DNA from: Posidonia oceanica | Lineage: Eukaryota > Streptophyta > Magnoliopsida > Alismatales > Posidoniaceae | Assembly (NCBI GenBank): GCA_037176725.1 | Contig: JAZBRS010000029.1 | Location: forward strand, 47,254,001-47,318,000 | Reading direction: 5' to 3' | DNA: 64,000 bases | Part shown: one piece after another, positions 32,801 to 44,216 of the stretch | Layout of the letters: each line of letters opens with the position of its first letter | Numbering within the stretch: position 1 is the first letter of the stretch | Translations under genes and position numbers: made by a program | Notes under the pieces: generated by a model | Databases searched by the model: none | What the model was told of the DNA's origin: nothing | The model's input: only the letters and a program-made list of their open reading frames with translations

Positions 32801-34735
32801 CGGCTTGCGTCTCGGTTGACAAACTCACCTCCTGCTTCGTGTTTTGTCACCGACTTGCGGCTCGGTTGACAAACTCGCCTCCTGCACTACGTTTTGTTAC
32901 CGACTTGCGTCCCGGTTGACAAAATCGCCTCCCGCTTCGCGTTTTGTCACCGGCTTGCTTCTCAGTTGACAATTCGCTTTCCAGATTTGCGTTTTGTCAC
33001 CGGCTTGCTTCTCGGTTGACAGCTCGCTTTCCAGCTCTGTGTTTTGTCACTGGCTTGCGTCTCGGTTGACAAACTCGCCTCCTGCTCCGCATTTTGTCAA
33101 CGGCTTGCGTCTCGGTTGACAAACTCGCCTCCTGCTCTGCGTTTTGTCACCGGCTTGCGTCTTGGTTGACAAACTCGCCTCCTGCTCCTCGTTTTGTCAT
33201 CGGCTTGCGTCTCGGTTGACAAACTAGCCTCCTGCTTCGAGTTTTGTCATCGACTTGCGTCTTGGTTGACAAATTCGCCTCCAGCTCCACGTTTTGTCAC
33301 CGGCTTGCGTCTCGGTTGACAAACTCGCCTCCTGCTCCGCGTTATGTCACCAGCTTGCGTCTCGGTTGACAAACTCACCTCCCGCTCCGCATTTTGTCAC
33401 CGGCTTGCGTCTTGGTTGACAAACTCGCCTCCTGCTCCACGTTTTGTCATCGGCTTGCGTCTCGGTTGACAAACCAGCCTCCTGCTTCGAGTTTTGTCAT
33501 CGACTTGCGTCTCGGTTGACAAATTCGCCTCCAGCTCCACGTTTTGTCACCGGCTTGCGTCTCGGTTGACAAACTCGCCTCCTGCTCCGCATTTTGTCAC
33601 CGGCTTGCATCTTGGTTGACAAATTCACCTCTGCTCCGTGTTTTGTCACTAGCTTGCATCTTGATTGACAAACTCGCCTCCCGCTCTACATTTTGAAACC
33701 GGCTTGCGTCTTAGTTGAAAAACTCATCTCCTGCTCCGCGTTTTGTCACCGGCTTGCATCTCGGTTGACAAACTCGCCTCCTGCTCCGCGTTTTGTCACC
33801 GGCTTGCGTCTCGGTTGACAAACTCACCTCCTGCTCCACGTTTTGTCACCGGCTTGTGTCTCAGTTGACAAACTCGCCTCCTGCTCTACGTTTTGTCACC
33901 GACTTGCGTCTCGGTTGACAAACTCGCCTCTCGCTCTGCATTTTGTCACGGGTTTGCTTCTCGATTGTCAACTCGCTTTCTAGCTCTGTGTTTTGTCACC
34001 GACTTGCTTCTCGGTTGACAACTCGCTCTCTAGCTCTACATTTTGTCACCGACTTGCATCTCGGTTGACAAACTCGCCTCCTGCTCTGCGTTTTGTCAAC
34101 GGCTTGCGTCTCAGTTGACAAACTCGCCTCCTGCTCCGCGTTTTGTCACCAGCTTGCATCTCGGTTGACAAACTTGCCTCCTGCTCCGCGTTTTGTCACC
34201 AGCTTGCATCTCGGTTGACAAACTCACCTCCTGCTCCACGTTTTGTCATCGGCTTGCATCTCGGTTGACAAACTCGCCTCCTAGTTTGCCTTTTGTCACC
34301 GGCTTGCATCTCGGTTGACAAACTCACCTCCTACTCTGCGTTTCATCACCGGCTTGCGTCTCGGTTGACAAACTCACCTCCTACACCATGTTTTTCACTG
34401 GCTTGCGTCTCGATTGACAAACTCGCCTCCTACTCCGCGTTTTGTCATTAGCTTGTGTCTCAGTTGACAAACTTGCCTCCTGCTCTACATTTTGTCACCA
34501 GCTTACGTCTCAGTTGACAAACTCGCTTTCCAGCTCTGCGTTTTGTCACCAGCTTGCTTCTCGGTTGACAACTCTCTTTCCAGCTCTGTGTTTTGCCACC
34601 AGCTTGCTTCTCGGTTGACAACTCGCTTTCCAGCTCTGCGTTTTGCCACCGGCTTGCTTCTCGGTTGACAACTCGCTTTCCAGCTCTACGTTTTGTCACC
34701 AGCTTGTTTCTCGGTTGACAAACTCACCTTTCTAC
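29890..34735 (+). repeat. 50-bp tandem array (about 97 units) in element D
   Basis: The consensus unit runs GTTTTGTCACCGGCTTGCGT, CTCGGTTGACAAACTCGCCT, CCTGCTCCGC (50 bp). Period 50 is seen directly at 30251, 30301 and 30351; some units are 48-49 bp. Inside each unit TGACAAA and TTTGTCA can pair (7 bp, extendable by CGG/CCG with one bulged T). A higher-order duplication of 1,398 bp exists: marked variants at 30961 and 31051 recur at 32359 and 32449, and the one at 32209 recurs at 33607. ORFs in it are repeat translations. Confidence 0.97.
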
Positions 34736-35688
34736 CCTCCAACTATCCTTTTCCTGCTCGGGCTGGTAACCCTAACTACTCGTTTGGCGAATGCGTCAAT
34801 TTTGTCTATATCCTTCGCTTTTCGATGCTAAGGACGCTTCGGCTGTCCCTTGGTATCAGCCTTGATACCAAAGGCATCTTTTTTACCGCCGTGTGGTATC
34901 ACTCCCTGCATCCAGGCTGACATTCCTAAACTGTCACGGGCCCATTTGCAGCTTTTGCCCCGCTTTCGGGTTTTGGTGTTCCCGTTATCACTTCCGGTTG
35001 ATAGGACTATAAACTATCGCTTTTTTCGGGCTGGCAGCCCTAATTGCTCGGTCGACAACTGTCAAACTGTCTGGTGTCCTTTCCCGATGCCAGGAGTGTT
35101 TCAGCCGCCCCTGGTATCATCTGTCTAATACCAGGGGCATTTTTTTCGCTGCCTTTGGTATCATGCCCTCATCTCCTCCGGGATGGCAGCCCTCATTGCC
35201 CGGACGACAAGCACGTTAGTCTTGTCTGGAGCCGCTTTTGCGCAAGTTTGGACTAGCAGCCAACTTGTCACGTTGCATCATAGTACTTTCTACTTTCTCT
35301 TGCATCGCATTGCTCCAGCACGCATCACATAGCACTACACCAGCATCCCATGTATGGTAGCTGCATTTGCATCACTTCACATTAACATGCATCAGCACAG
35401 CATCTCCTCATGCATAGCATCTGCACACGCTCGTGTCGCCTGCGCCTCCCTTAGTGGAGCTCGACGCGACGAACACTAGTACATATTGGTTCAACATCAG
35501 CATTAGCATCGCAGACCAGTTTTTCTTTAGCATCTGCATTTGCATTTGCATTGTGGCAGCGAGTCATGATTTTCAGTGCATCTACCAGATAAGTGACTCA
35601 CGCCTACAGCAACATTTGGCTCTCATCAGCATCAGGTGGGGTGTCTTGTCAACCCTGAGCCACGGTCTCGCTACGCTTGACCTCGCTT
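34736..35688 (+). other. Element D 3' UTR with hairpins
   Basis: Non-coding. It has GGCTGGTAACCCTAACTAC-type repeats as in N (34755, 35029, 35183) and perfect hairpins: TGGTATCA/TGATACCA (34851-34858, 34863-34870) and GCCCCTGGTAT/ATACCAGGGGC (35107-35117, 35128-35138). C has the same hairpins in its 3' UTR. CAT/GCA-rich sequence follows to the polypurine tract. Confidence 0.8.
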
Positions 35689-35714
35689 AGGGAGGGGCAT
35701 CTGTAGACACCCCA
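35637..35714. repeat. Inverted repeat spanning the polypurine tract of D
   Basis: TGGGGTGTC (35637-35645) and GACACCCCA (35706-35714) are perfect complements. Between them are 60 nt containing the polypurine tract and the first 4 bases of the LTR. C has the same arrangement and spacing (47341-47422). Confidence 0.8.
35689..35701 (+). other. Polypurine tract of element D
   Basis: AGGGAGGGGCATC directly precedes the 3' LTR start; the purine core AGGGAGGGG would prime plus-strand synthesis. An identical tract precedes the C LTR. Confidence 0.9.
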
Positions 35715-37329
35715 TTTCGACAGGCTGAATTGGTGGTTCTCTCTGAAACCCTAAAACCAAACCCAAAACAGCACCCATTTTCTAAACTAAAAACCACTCA
35801 CTGAATCCTAGAAATCTCTAGGAAATCCACACCTAAACCCTAGGCCAAACCCTAGGTTAGCACTCACCTAAACCCTAGCAAAACCATAGAAACCCTAGGT
35901 CACACATGAACAAGCCCAAGCCCAAACCTTCTTTCTTTTCCTCTTCTCTTTTCTTCCTTTTCTCCTTCTTTTTCTTCTTCTTCTTCATTTTCCCCTCTCC
36001 TTTTCCTTCTTTTTCCCCTCCTACCAGGCCCAGCGCACAATACTCTCTCCTTTCCCTCCTTTTTATTTCTTTTTTCTTCTTTTTAGCCAAGCCCGACCCT
36101 TCTTCTTTCTTTTCTCCTTTCTTTTTTCCCAGCCAGGCCCTACCACCCATCCTCTTTTTCTTTTTCTTTTTCCTTTTCCCTCCTCAGCTGCTGCAAACCT
36201 TCAGCCTCCCTTCATGGCCTTCACGCAGCCTTCAACACTCCTTCCTCTACACTAACTCAACCTCCCATCCGACACTAACTCCCTCCTTCTTTCTCGCTCA
36301 CCAGCAGCCATCCACAGCCAATCACACACCCAATCCCCTCTGCCAATTCTCTACCTTCATGCCACAGCCCATGCCCTCTTGCCTTTCCAGTGGCCTTCAC
36401 TTCACAACAAAACCACTTCCACCTCATTCACCCAGAGGTGGGCAGCACAATTCACAATCCACACCCACACATGCTCAGCAGCAGCAGCAACCCAGCACCT
36501 ACAAAATCATCTCCCACAGAGCATAGCCATCCCGTCCTTCTTCAAACACAGCCCAGAAGCCTCCACAATCATCTCCTCCATCTTCCTGAGACCTCCACCA
36601 ATCCAGAGAGGGAGAGAGAGCAACAGAGAGAGCCATAGTTGCCAGAAAGAGCCCAAATTTTCAGAGATAACCCAAAATCCATTCTCCAGGTTCTGAGCAG
36701 CAAATCAACTTCTGGTTGGCTCCACACTTCTGCCGGACCACCAGCAACTCGCGTCGATTGTCCACAGCAGCCGCCGACGGCCGCAGTGCCGCCGCGACCT
36801 CCAACTGCACTGCCGAACCCAACCGATGTCGGCAGCACGTTCCGGCCATCTCCGCAAGTAACAGACCTCATCTTTGAGTTCCATTTAGCCTCGTCGTGCT
36901 TCCTAGCTTTTTAGATGTTAGTTTAGAGCTTCAGCGCCCAATCCGAGCTCTGCGGCTACAGTTGTCTTCTCCGGCGACGATCCGTAGCTCCGCCGCACAC
37001 CGCTGTGCTCCAGACCTTCTCAACCTTCCAAATCGCTCCTCGAGCATCACCGGACCTCCAGCAACTCAGTACCGCTCCACCCTTGTGCTGCCGCAGCCTC
37101 CAGCATCCGCACAATCTCCAGCCTTCTCTGCAGCAAACTGCCAATATCGCCAAGTCACTCCAGCCACCGTTTCGCGCCGTTCAGCCCACCAGAGCATCCA
37201 GACAGTCCGCCTCCAACTCCCGATCACCTCAGCGCTGCCTCCCGCCCGCCAGATCACCGCCGCAGTCCTCCTTCCCTGGCGTAGTGCTGCAGTAACTCGA
37301 GGGCTACTGTAGCACTGTAACTGGATTTT

Positions 37330-38240
37330 ATTAATGTTTTGATTTTAAGTTTTCGTTACTGCATTGCAATCAGGTCCTTTTGTTTATTTATTTTACTTTC
37401 CAGTCCAGCATCAGTTGTTAAATCATTTAATTTGCATTTAGAATCATATTGCATTATGATAAACTTCTGCATCTTTTAATAATTGCATTTAGGTCCAGTC
37501 CACGTCATCTGTGATTCTTAATCTTATTGCATTGTAATAAAGTCCTCTGGGTTTTAATTTTTACATTAAGGTCCTGTTTACTTTAAACTGTGATTTAAAT
37601 GTGAATTTAAAACTTTATTACATTGTAATAAAGTCCTGCAAGTTCCAATTATTACATTTAGGTCCAGTTTACTTTCAACTGCCATTTAAAATGCAATTTT
37701 AAACCTTATTACATTGTAATAAAGTCCAAAATGTTTGTATTATTGCATTTAGGTCCAATTTGCTTCCAACTGTCATTTAAATGCAATTTTAAACTTTATC
37801 ACATTGCAATAAAGTCCTGTAACTTGTGTTTATTACATTTAAGTCCTTTTTGCATGCATGCATCATTCAAATTGCAGTTTTAATAATTGCATTTCAGTCC
37901 ACATTTTAAATTGTTGCTTGTTTGCATGCCTATTTTGCATTGCACTTAGGTCCAGCATGTTTTCAAAACTGCATGTAGGTCCTTTTCTTGCTCTATTGCA
38001 TGCACATCTTTTGATTAGTGTTGCATTTAGCCATTGCTTGCCAATTGCATTGCACCATTAGTTCTTTGCATGCATTTTCCCTGCAGCATTGCATTTTTGC
38101 CATGAATTGCATGTAGGCCCCTGTAGTTTACTTTAATTGCATTTAGGTCCCTACCTTTGCATTTTTACATGCATTGCATCCTCATGTCATTGCATATAGC
38201 TCCCTTTGCATCTTTTGAGCATTATTAGCCTCATTGCATG
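37330..38240 (+). repeat. Diverged repeat zone (GCATTTAGGTCC) in D LTR
   Basis: More than ten copies of T(T/A)GCATTTAGGTCC or ACATTTAGGTCC, roughly 60-100 bp apart, with ACTTTATTACATTGTAATAA between several. Reverse-complement counterparts lie in the S (4430-5060) and C (43250-44200) LTRs. Confidence 0.75.
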
Positions 38241-38892
38241 TAGGACACCTCGCATTGCACACACATAGGGGCATTTTGCACTTAGACCACTTTTTCTGGC
38301 CCTTGAGCCATCTAACTTGATTCCTGAATAACTTTTGATCGGACCGTTGGATCTTCACGATCTAACTATCCAGGTCTTCCTGGTTGAATGATCTTTCATT
38401 CTAACCAAAGTTATTTCAGATCAGGCCTCAGATCTTCAAGATAAGCCCACCTGAATCACTGCATATCACTTATTACCTTATCATTTGCATTGCATGCATC
38501 GTTTTCACGATATGTTTTCTCTTGCATGTATATTAGGCTTTATCGCCCCTACTTTGCTTCATTTTGCTTGTCGCATGCTTGCATTGCATGGTTTTCTGCC
38601 CCCACTTCGTTTCCCCTTTGCATGTCGCTTCGTATTGCATGGTTTTCATCACTGTTTTGATTTATCGCCTACATTGCATTTAGGGCAATGATGCTTACTG
38701 CCTAGACGTTCTTACGAACTAGGGCTTGCCCGTTTAGATTACTAGCAGCACTGCTGAGCACATAGATTGCACGTTTAATTCCCTGTACGCATCTTAGCAC
38801 TTAGAGCATACATTCGAGCATGTAATTAAGCATTCATGGCATTTAGGCAATCAAAGCATGCATCTTCTTGCATATGCGAGTGTTAAGCCTAG

Positions 38893-38963
38893 AAAGACCG
38901 ATTCCCCAGACGTATCGGGGGTGCCTAACACCTTCCCTATGCGTAACAGGAGTCCTTGCCCTT
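38893..38963 (+). promoter_or_regulatory. Conserved LTR block in D
   Basis: GGGGGTGCCTAACACCTTCC block shared by all LTR types in the window. Confidence 0.8.
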
Positions 38964-39103
38964 TCTCTTGGTCCGCAATGACCATTATGCCCTCATCCTA
39001 GGCACGAGTCATAGCATGACATAGCATTGCATAGCATTTGCATCTTTTTGCATGTTTTCCATGCATTTCCCTGGTTTTCCTTGTCTCCCAATTTAATAGA
39101 CAC

Positions 39104-39115
39104 GGTGGCGACTCT
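39104..39115 (+). other. PBS-like core inside the D LTR
   Basis: GGTGGCGACTCT, about 150 bp before the LTR end. Confidence 0.7.
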
Positions 39116-39266
39116 GATTTACCTTATCTTTCTTTTTTCCTTTTTTTCGTGTTTTCGAGTAGAGTATCCTTCCTCGGAATCACCTGCTAATAGTGAACCT
39201 ACTTCCGATCGGTGCACGCGAGCTTTGGCATCGTGCATGGATGATCTAAATTTCAGGATTACTACA

Positions 39267-41162
39267 CCATCATCTAAGCTTCTTCTTTACCATCTTCGTC
39301 TCCAGCTTGAGTGGTAGTGTGTGAACCACTACCTCAACATCTAGTCCCACTATGTTGTTGTAGCTCCAAGCGAAAACATCCGCATATTCCTTTAAGAATG
39401 CTGTGAACTCAACCCTGGCTTCGGATGTTAACTTGGCGCTGATTCGGACCTCTTTGATGTCTTCGCTAGTGCCAATATTTATCACTTCGGTCTCCTTTTC
39501 GACGTGCATGTTGGGACCCTCTGGTTCATGGTGTATGGCAGATACTCTTGCGATGTCTCTTCGCCCTCAACTGCGTCTTCAGTATCCTCCTCTCCATATG
39601 CCACGAGTTTAGACAAGATCTCTTTTTCGAAGCTGGGATCTATAATATCAAAGGTGAAAACATGCTCCACAACAAATGGGTGCTAACTATGCTGGTGGCA
39701 TTGACTGCGCCGACAGTGATAGGGCTAACTGTGCTGACTGCGGTGATACTGACTGTGCTAACTACAGTAGTGCTGCTAACTGCGATGGTGCTGACTATGT
39801 TGATGGCGATAGTGCTGCTGATTGCGGTGGTTCTAACTATGCTGACTGCGATAGTGTTGATTGTGTTGACTGTGGTGGTGCTGATTGTGCTGACTGTGGT
39901 AGTGCTGATGACTACGGTGGTGCTGACTGTGCTAACTGCGGTAGTACTACTGACTGTGGTGGTGCTCACTGTGCTAACTGATGTGGTGTTGACTATGCTA
40001 CCTGTGGCAATGCTGCTTGTGCTGACTGCAGCAGTTTTGCATGTTTTTGAGCTTCCTTTCCGGACCACTATATTGTCTCCCCATCAAGCTGGTCTTCCTC
40101 AAGGTAGTAGTCTTCTATGTAGACCCAACTCTCCATTCCTTGTGGCTCGACACCCTACTAACCTCGTGGCTCGATTTCTGTCGCGGCCTAGCTCTGGTTG
40201 GGGTCGAGGATTCCTAAAATGACAAAGTTAGTCATGTCTTTAGGGATAACCAGTGTCCTCTACTTCCCTACGAACTGGACCTCATCCTTGTGGGGCTGTC
40301 ACTCATATCTGAGACCTTCATATTCTCTTCTTTCCTCCACTACGACGAGTTCAGTGATCCCCTCACCGTAACACCCGAGCAACTCCCCTTTCATGTACCT
40401 CCACCTTCGACACAAGTTTTTGACCATCGAAAAAGGACTATAATGAACCGTTAGACAACTAATACGCTCAAAGGTCGGAATGTAGTTAACCGACTTAAAC
40501 CAATTAACCAGAAACAAGGTGTTGAAAGGCTTGGGTTCAAAGAGAACAGTCTACGATGAAATTGACAAAACCGCTTCGACCCTCTCTCTATAGAAATTAT
40601 CTACCATGATGACAACAATATTGTTGCCCCAATAGAACTTGATCATGAAGTGGAGGGTCGAAGGGATCACCTGATGCTTATGCAACCAAAGGCACCCAAG
40701 CAGAAGATTGAAGGAAGGCTCTAGATCATCAACATAGAATTCCACCTCAAATTCAGTTGGACCAACCGTAAGGGGGATAACTAGGATGCCCAAAGTGTCA
40801 TGGTGTGTGTTGTCAATTGCCTTCATCCCTTTGACACTTGTAGTAATGTCCTCAGCTTTGAATCTGATTTTGCTTGTTGTTCGCAAGGGACATACATTTA
40901 GTCCTACTCCATTATCTACCAGTGTTAGAGGGATGCGAAAGCTTTTGAACTGCACAGTGATAAATAAAGGTTGGTTATGGTTTGCCCCCATCGGAGGCAG
41001 CTCCACGTAGGAGAAGGTTATCACCTTGGGCACTGTTATCACCATGCTTTCCAAGGTCGTAGAGTCTATAGTTGGAGAAACGTAGGCAGCCTGGAAAACT
41101 CTAAGGAAGGCTTCCCTATGCTCGATGGAGGTGTGGATAAGGTATCAAATGGAGATGTCAAC
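39267..41162 (-). pseudogene. pol: Element E pol fragment: protease and linker (broken)
   Basis: Minus-strand remnant of an older relative of C. From high to low coordinates: protease region with LTLVDNGVGLNVCPLR and FNLLLGCLWLHKHQ (40551-41054), LTVHYSPFSMVKNLCRRWRY (40299-40517), a hypervariable linker of imperfect GCTGACTGTG-type repeats (39690-40030), and the segment before RT with ARVEFTAFLKEYADVFAWSY (39270-39509). Frameshifts and stops separate these pieces. The left end is cut by D inside the KKKLR stretch just before RT; the right end is cut by F at VDISIW. The rest of E lies outside the window or beyond C. The catalytic protease Asp (VDNG) is still present. Confidence 0.9.
41158..41162. 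repeat. Putative target-site duplication of F, left copy (TCAAC)
   Basis: The five bases before the F LTR start at 41163; the partner would lie outside the window. Confidence 0.5.
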
Positions 41163-41538
41163 TGTAGACACTTCATTTTGACAGATTTTCAGTCGGAGAA
41201 TCTCTGGTGATCTGTTCAGTTTGTGGCATAGTGAAACCCAATTCCAAACCCTAAACCAACCCAGAACATTCCAAATACCCAAAACCCAACATCACAAGCT
41301 TTCATAAAGCCCAAAACCCATTGGTGGGTCAAGGACAAAGAAATGGGCTTGGATTTCACTATACAGGCCCAGTCCACTCAATTGCATGCTTGGTCGCCAC
41401 TCGCAGGGGCGATTAGACCCTGTCGCCACTTGTAGAGACGACTAGATCCTGTCGCAACCGTGAGCGGTGACTGGGTTTGTCGCTAGCAAGATCGGCGATT
41501 TTTTGCAACTCAGACCACTGCTTCAATTTCTTCCCGCC
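41163..41538 (+). mobile_element. Element F: 5' fragment of an LTR, interrupted by C
   Basis: Begins TGTAGACACTTCATTTTGAC where E pol breaks off. 376 bp of LTR are visible before C inserts at 41539; the rest should resume past the right end of C. It resembles the start of the A LTR (AGAAT..GG.GAT.TGTTCA, then TGTGGCATAG), including GTCGCCACT modules. Confidence 0.8.
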
Positions 41539-41654
41539 TGTAGCGATCCCGATCGGAATCAGGCTCGCTAAATATAGCGGCGATTGAGATCCGAGGAAGA
41601 GGCTCAACTCGAAAACACTAGAAATCGAGGAGAAAAAGGGAAGATAAGACAAAT

Positions 41655-41667
41655 CAGAGTCGCCACC
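41655..41667 (-). other. PBS-like core inside the C 3' LTR
   Basis: Minus strand GGTGGCGACTCTG; the same site lies at 63851-63863 in the 5' LTR. Confidence 0.75.
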
Positions 41668-41840
41668 ACGTCTATCAACGGAAGACGAGGAAAACCGGGG
41701 TAATGCGTGAATTAACGCGCAAAACCGAGCAAGAAATGCAAAGCAAAGCAATGCAAAGGAAAACATATGCAAACAAATGCAAATGAGTTGACTCTAGCCT
41801 AGGATAAGGGCAGTACGGTCATTGCGGGCCAAAAGACAGG

Positions 41841-41915
41841 GTAAAGACTCCTGTTACGTGCGGGGAAGGTATTAGGCACCCCCGACACGCCCGGAAATCG
41901 GTCTTTCTAGGCTTA
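41841..41915 (-). promoter_or_regulatory. Conserved LTR block in C
   Basis: GGGGGTGCCTAATACCTTCC block shared by all LTR types here. Confidence 0.8.
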
Positions 41916-44205
41916 CGCTCGCATACGCAGGAGAATGCAGGATTGAATGCCTATGTGCCTATAAATACCTAAATGAATGCTCAAGGTGTGCTCTAAGTGG
42001 GAAGAAACAAAGCAAAGAAGTAAACGTGCTCTCTAAGTGCTCAGCTACGCTGTCCGTGTTCCGAACCAGGCGAAACCTAGCTCGTGAGAACTCCAGATAG
42101 TAAGCATCACAGCCCTATATGCAAATGCAAGCGAGAAAACAAAACAGCGAGAAAACGATGCAATGCGATCGACATGCAAAGGAAAACGGCGTAAAATACG
42201 CAAAACAAGGCGAGAAATGAGCAACGCACGCAAAACGATGCAAAAGAGCGAAACCGACACGCAAGACAAGCGGAAAGCAAGGCAGCACGCAAAATGAGAC
42301 AAGAGAGCAAGAAGACGCGAAAAACGGGATGAGAAAACGGAATGGCACGCAAAACGGAGCGAAAGAATAAAACCGGCCCACAAAACAAGCGAGAAAGCAA
42401 GGCAGCGTGCAAAACAAGGCAAGAAAACAGGAGGGCACGCAAAACGGTGCCAAAACGAAAGCGGGCACGCGAAACGGTGCCAAAACAGCGAAGCAAAAAC
42501 CTTGGAAAAGCCATGCGAATGCAAGAACGCAGAAAAGATTAGAAGAGGCCAAAGGGGAGGCAAAACAACGTGTGTGTAAGAACAGACGTCGTTTAGGACC
42601 ACTCCGAGTAGGTGTGAAGACCTTACGGAGAGGAGAGTGTGCAAATGGGGGGGATTACCACTTCTTCGCGACTGTTTCCCACTAAACCGTTCCACGGTGT
42701 GTCTCGCATGCTGCCCAAAGCTCGCGATGCGATCGGATCGTGGAAAAGGGGGAAGAAAGTCACATTAAGTGGCAAATCCAGGGAAAACACAACACAAAAC
42801 ACACAGGAATACGCGAAACGGAGATTGGAAGATATAAGCAGGAAGGGGAGGCCTTATTCTACATGCTCAAAGAGACAGAAAACGAAAACAAGGAAAACTG
42901 TGCAAATGGCATGCAAATGAATGCAATGCAGGGGTTCAGGAGGACATACCTGGAGATCCGGGAGCCTGATCTGAAATCTGTCTGCTCCATGCTGAAGAGC
43001 GCTCTGCTGCGGTCGCCTGGGCAGCTTACTTGAGAAGATCCAACGGCCGGATACGAAGATATCGCAGCTTCAAGGCAGGAGGGCCAGAACAGGGGAGAAG
43101 AACAGATCTAGGTGTTCAGGAGGTCCTAGGGATGTGCAAAAAGGTCCTCCCAAGTGAAAGGGAGCTAAAAGTGCTTAGTGTGTGCAAGAAGATGCTAGAA
43201 TGCAAGACTAGATGAGTGCAGGATGCATGCAAAAGCAAGAAAAAGCAAAGAGAAGTAACTTGGGAAAAACCAAGAGTTCAGAAAGCATTTTGAAAAAGAA
43301 AAGGGGCTAAAAGTGCAAATTTTCCAGAAAACAAGGGTCCACAGGAAAGGATTTTGAAAACAGGGGAAGACAGAGGTCTATTTGGCAAAAAAACTAGGCT
43401 CAGAAAGTTGTTTTAAAAAGAGGGTATGCCTTAGGAGAGTTTTTGAAACCAAAAAGGGGTCAGAGTGCAATTTTGAAAAAATTAGGGTCTAAAATGCAAA
43501 TTTTCCAGAAAACAAGGTTCTGGGGAGTCTGGGAATACTAGTGGAGGGTCTGTATGAAATTTGGTAGGCATAGGAGCTAAAATGCAACCTAGGGGCAAAA
43601 TGGTCTTTTCACATGATTTTTTAAAAGATGCAAGGACCTATGTGTGATTTTGAAATTATGCAGGGGCTGAAAATGCAATTTAGTAAGGAAAACATGCTCT
43701 GAAAATCAAATAACAGGACTACAGGGCAATTTTTAAAAAGTACAGGGTCAAAAATGCAATGTAATAAGCTAAAATGCATGCAGCACAGTTACTGTCCATT
43801 TAAAATGGACCTAAGTGCAAATGTGCAAAAACAGTGGGTAAAATACGCAATGCAGTATGCAAAAATAAAAAATAAATCCTAAGTTCTACAGTGCATGGGA
43901 CTTAAATGCAAAAATAAAAACATGTAGGGGGCCAGGATGCAATGTAGTATGGTAAAGTTAATGCATTTAAATGAAATGATTTAGTGCAGGACTTACATGC
44001 AAAAAACGAAAACAGAGGGGCTAAAATGCAAAATAATATAACAGCACAACACAGTAAATGGACCACATTGCAAATACTGAAAAACATAAACAGATCATGC
44101 AATTTAGCATAGTATTTAATTAAAAACAAAGCAGATTAAATGAAATAAGGACTGAAACGCAAAAATGAAAAAACTTAGGACAGATATGCAATATTTACGC
44201 CTAAA

Positions 44206-44216
44206 ACTATATAACA
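44206..44216 (-). promoter_or_regulatory. Candidate TATA box of the C LTR
   Basis: Minus strand TTATATAGTTTT, at the same place as 5060-5072 in S, next to an ATTTATTT stretch and the GC-rich zone on its upstream side. Confidence 0.4.

Larger units (their letters stand above)
27891..39266 (+). mobile_element. Element D: gag-only Tat-type retrotransposon with giant tandem array (5' LTR outside window)
   Basis: Plus-strand element inserted in the pol of E. Visible: leader from 27891 (cut there by element A), gag 28284 to about 29885, a 4.8-kb 50-bp tandem array joined directly to truncated gag, a 3' UTR with hairpins, a polypurine tract, and the 3' LTR 35702-39266. Pol is wholly absent. The five bases after the LTR (CCATC, 39267-39271) are the expected right target duplication. 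Confidence 0.9.
35702..39266 (+). mobile_element. 3' LTR of element D
   Basis: Starts TGTAGACACCCCATTTCGAC, ends CAGGATTACTACA, 3,565 bp. It includes a pyrimidine tract (35920-36180), a GC-rich zone (36700-37310), a diverged tandem zone with GCATTTAGGTCC (37330-38240) and the conserved block (38893-38963). E pol sequence begins immediately after. Confidence 0.95.

Noticed and set aside
29890..34735. CRISPR-like look of regular 50-bp repeats
   Set aside because: No unique spacers between constant repeats; the whole 50 bp is repeated, and the setting is a plant retrotransposon.
35906..36526. 206-codon ORF in the D LTR
   Set aside because: Reads a pyrimidine tract (Phe/Ser/Pro runs); no domain.
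39548..40222. 224-codon plus-strand ORF rich in Leu/Val/Thr
   Set aside because: Antisense translation of the repetitive E pol linker.
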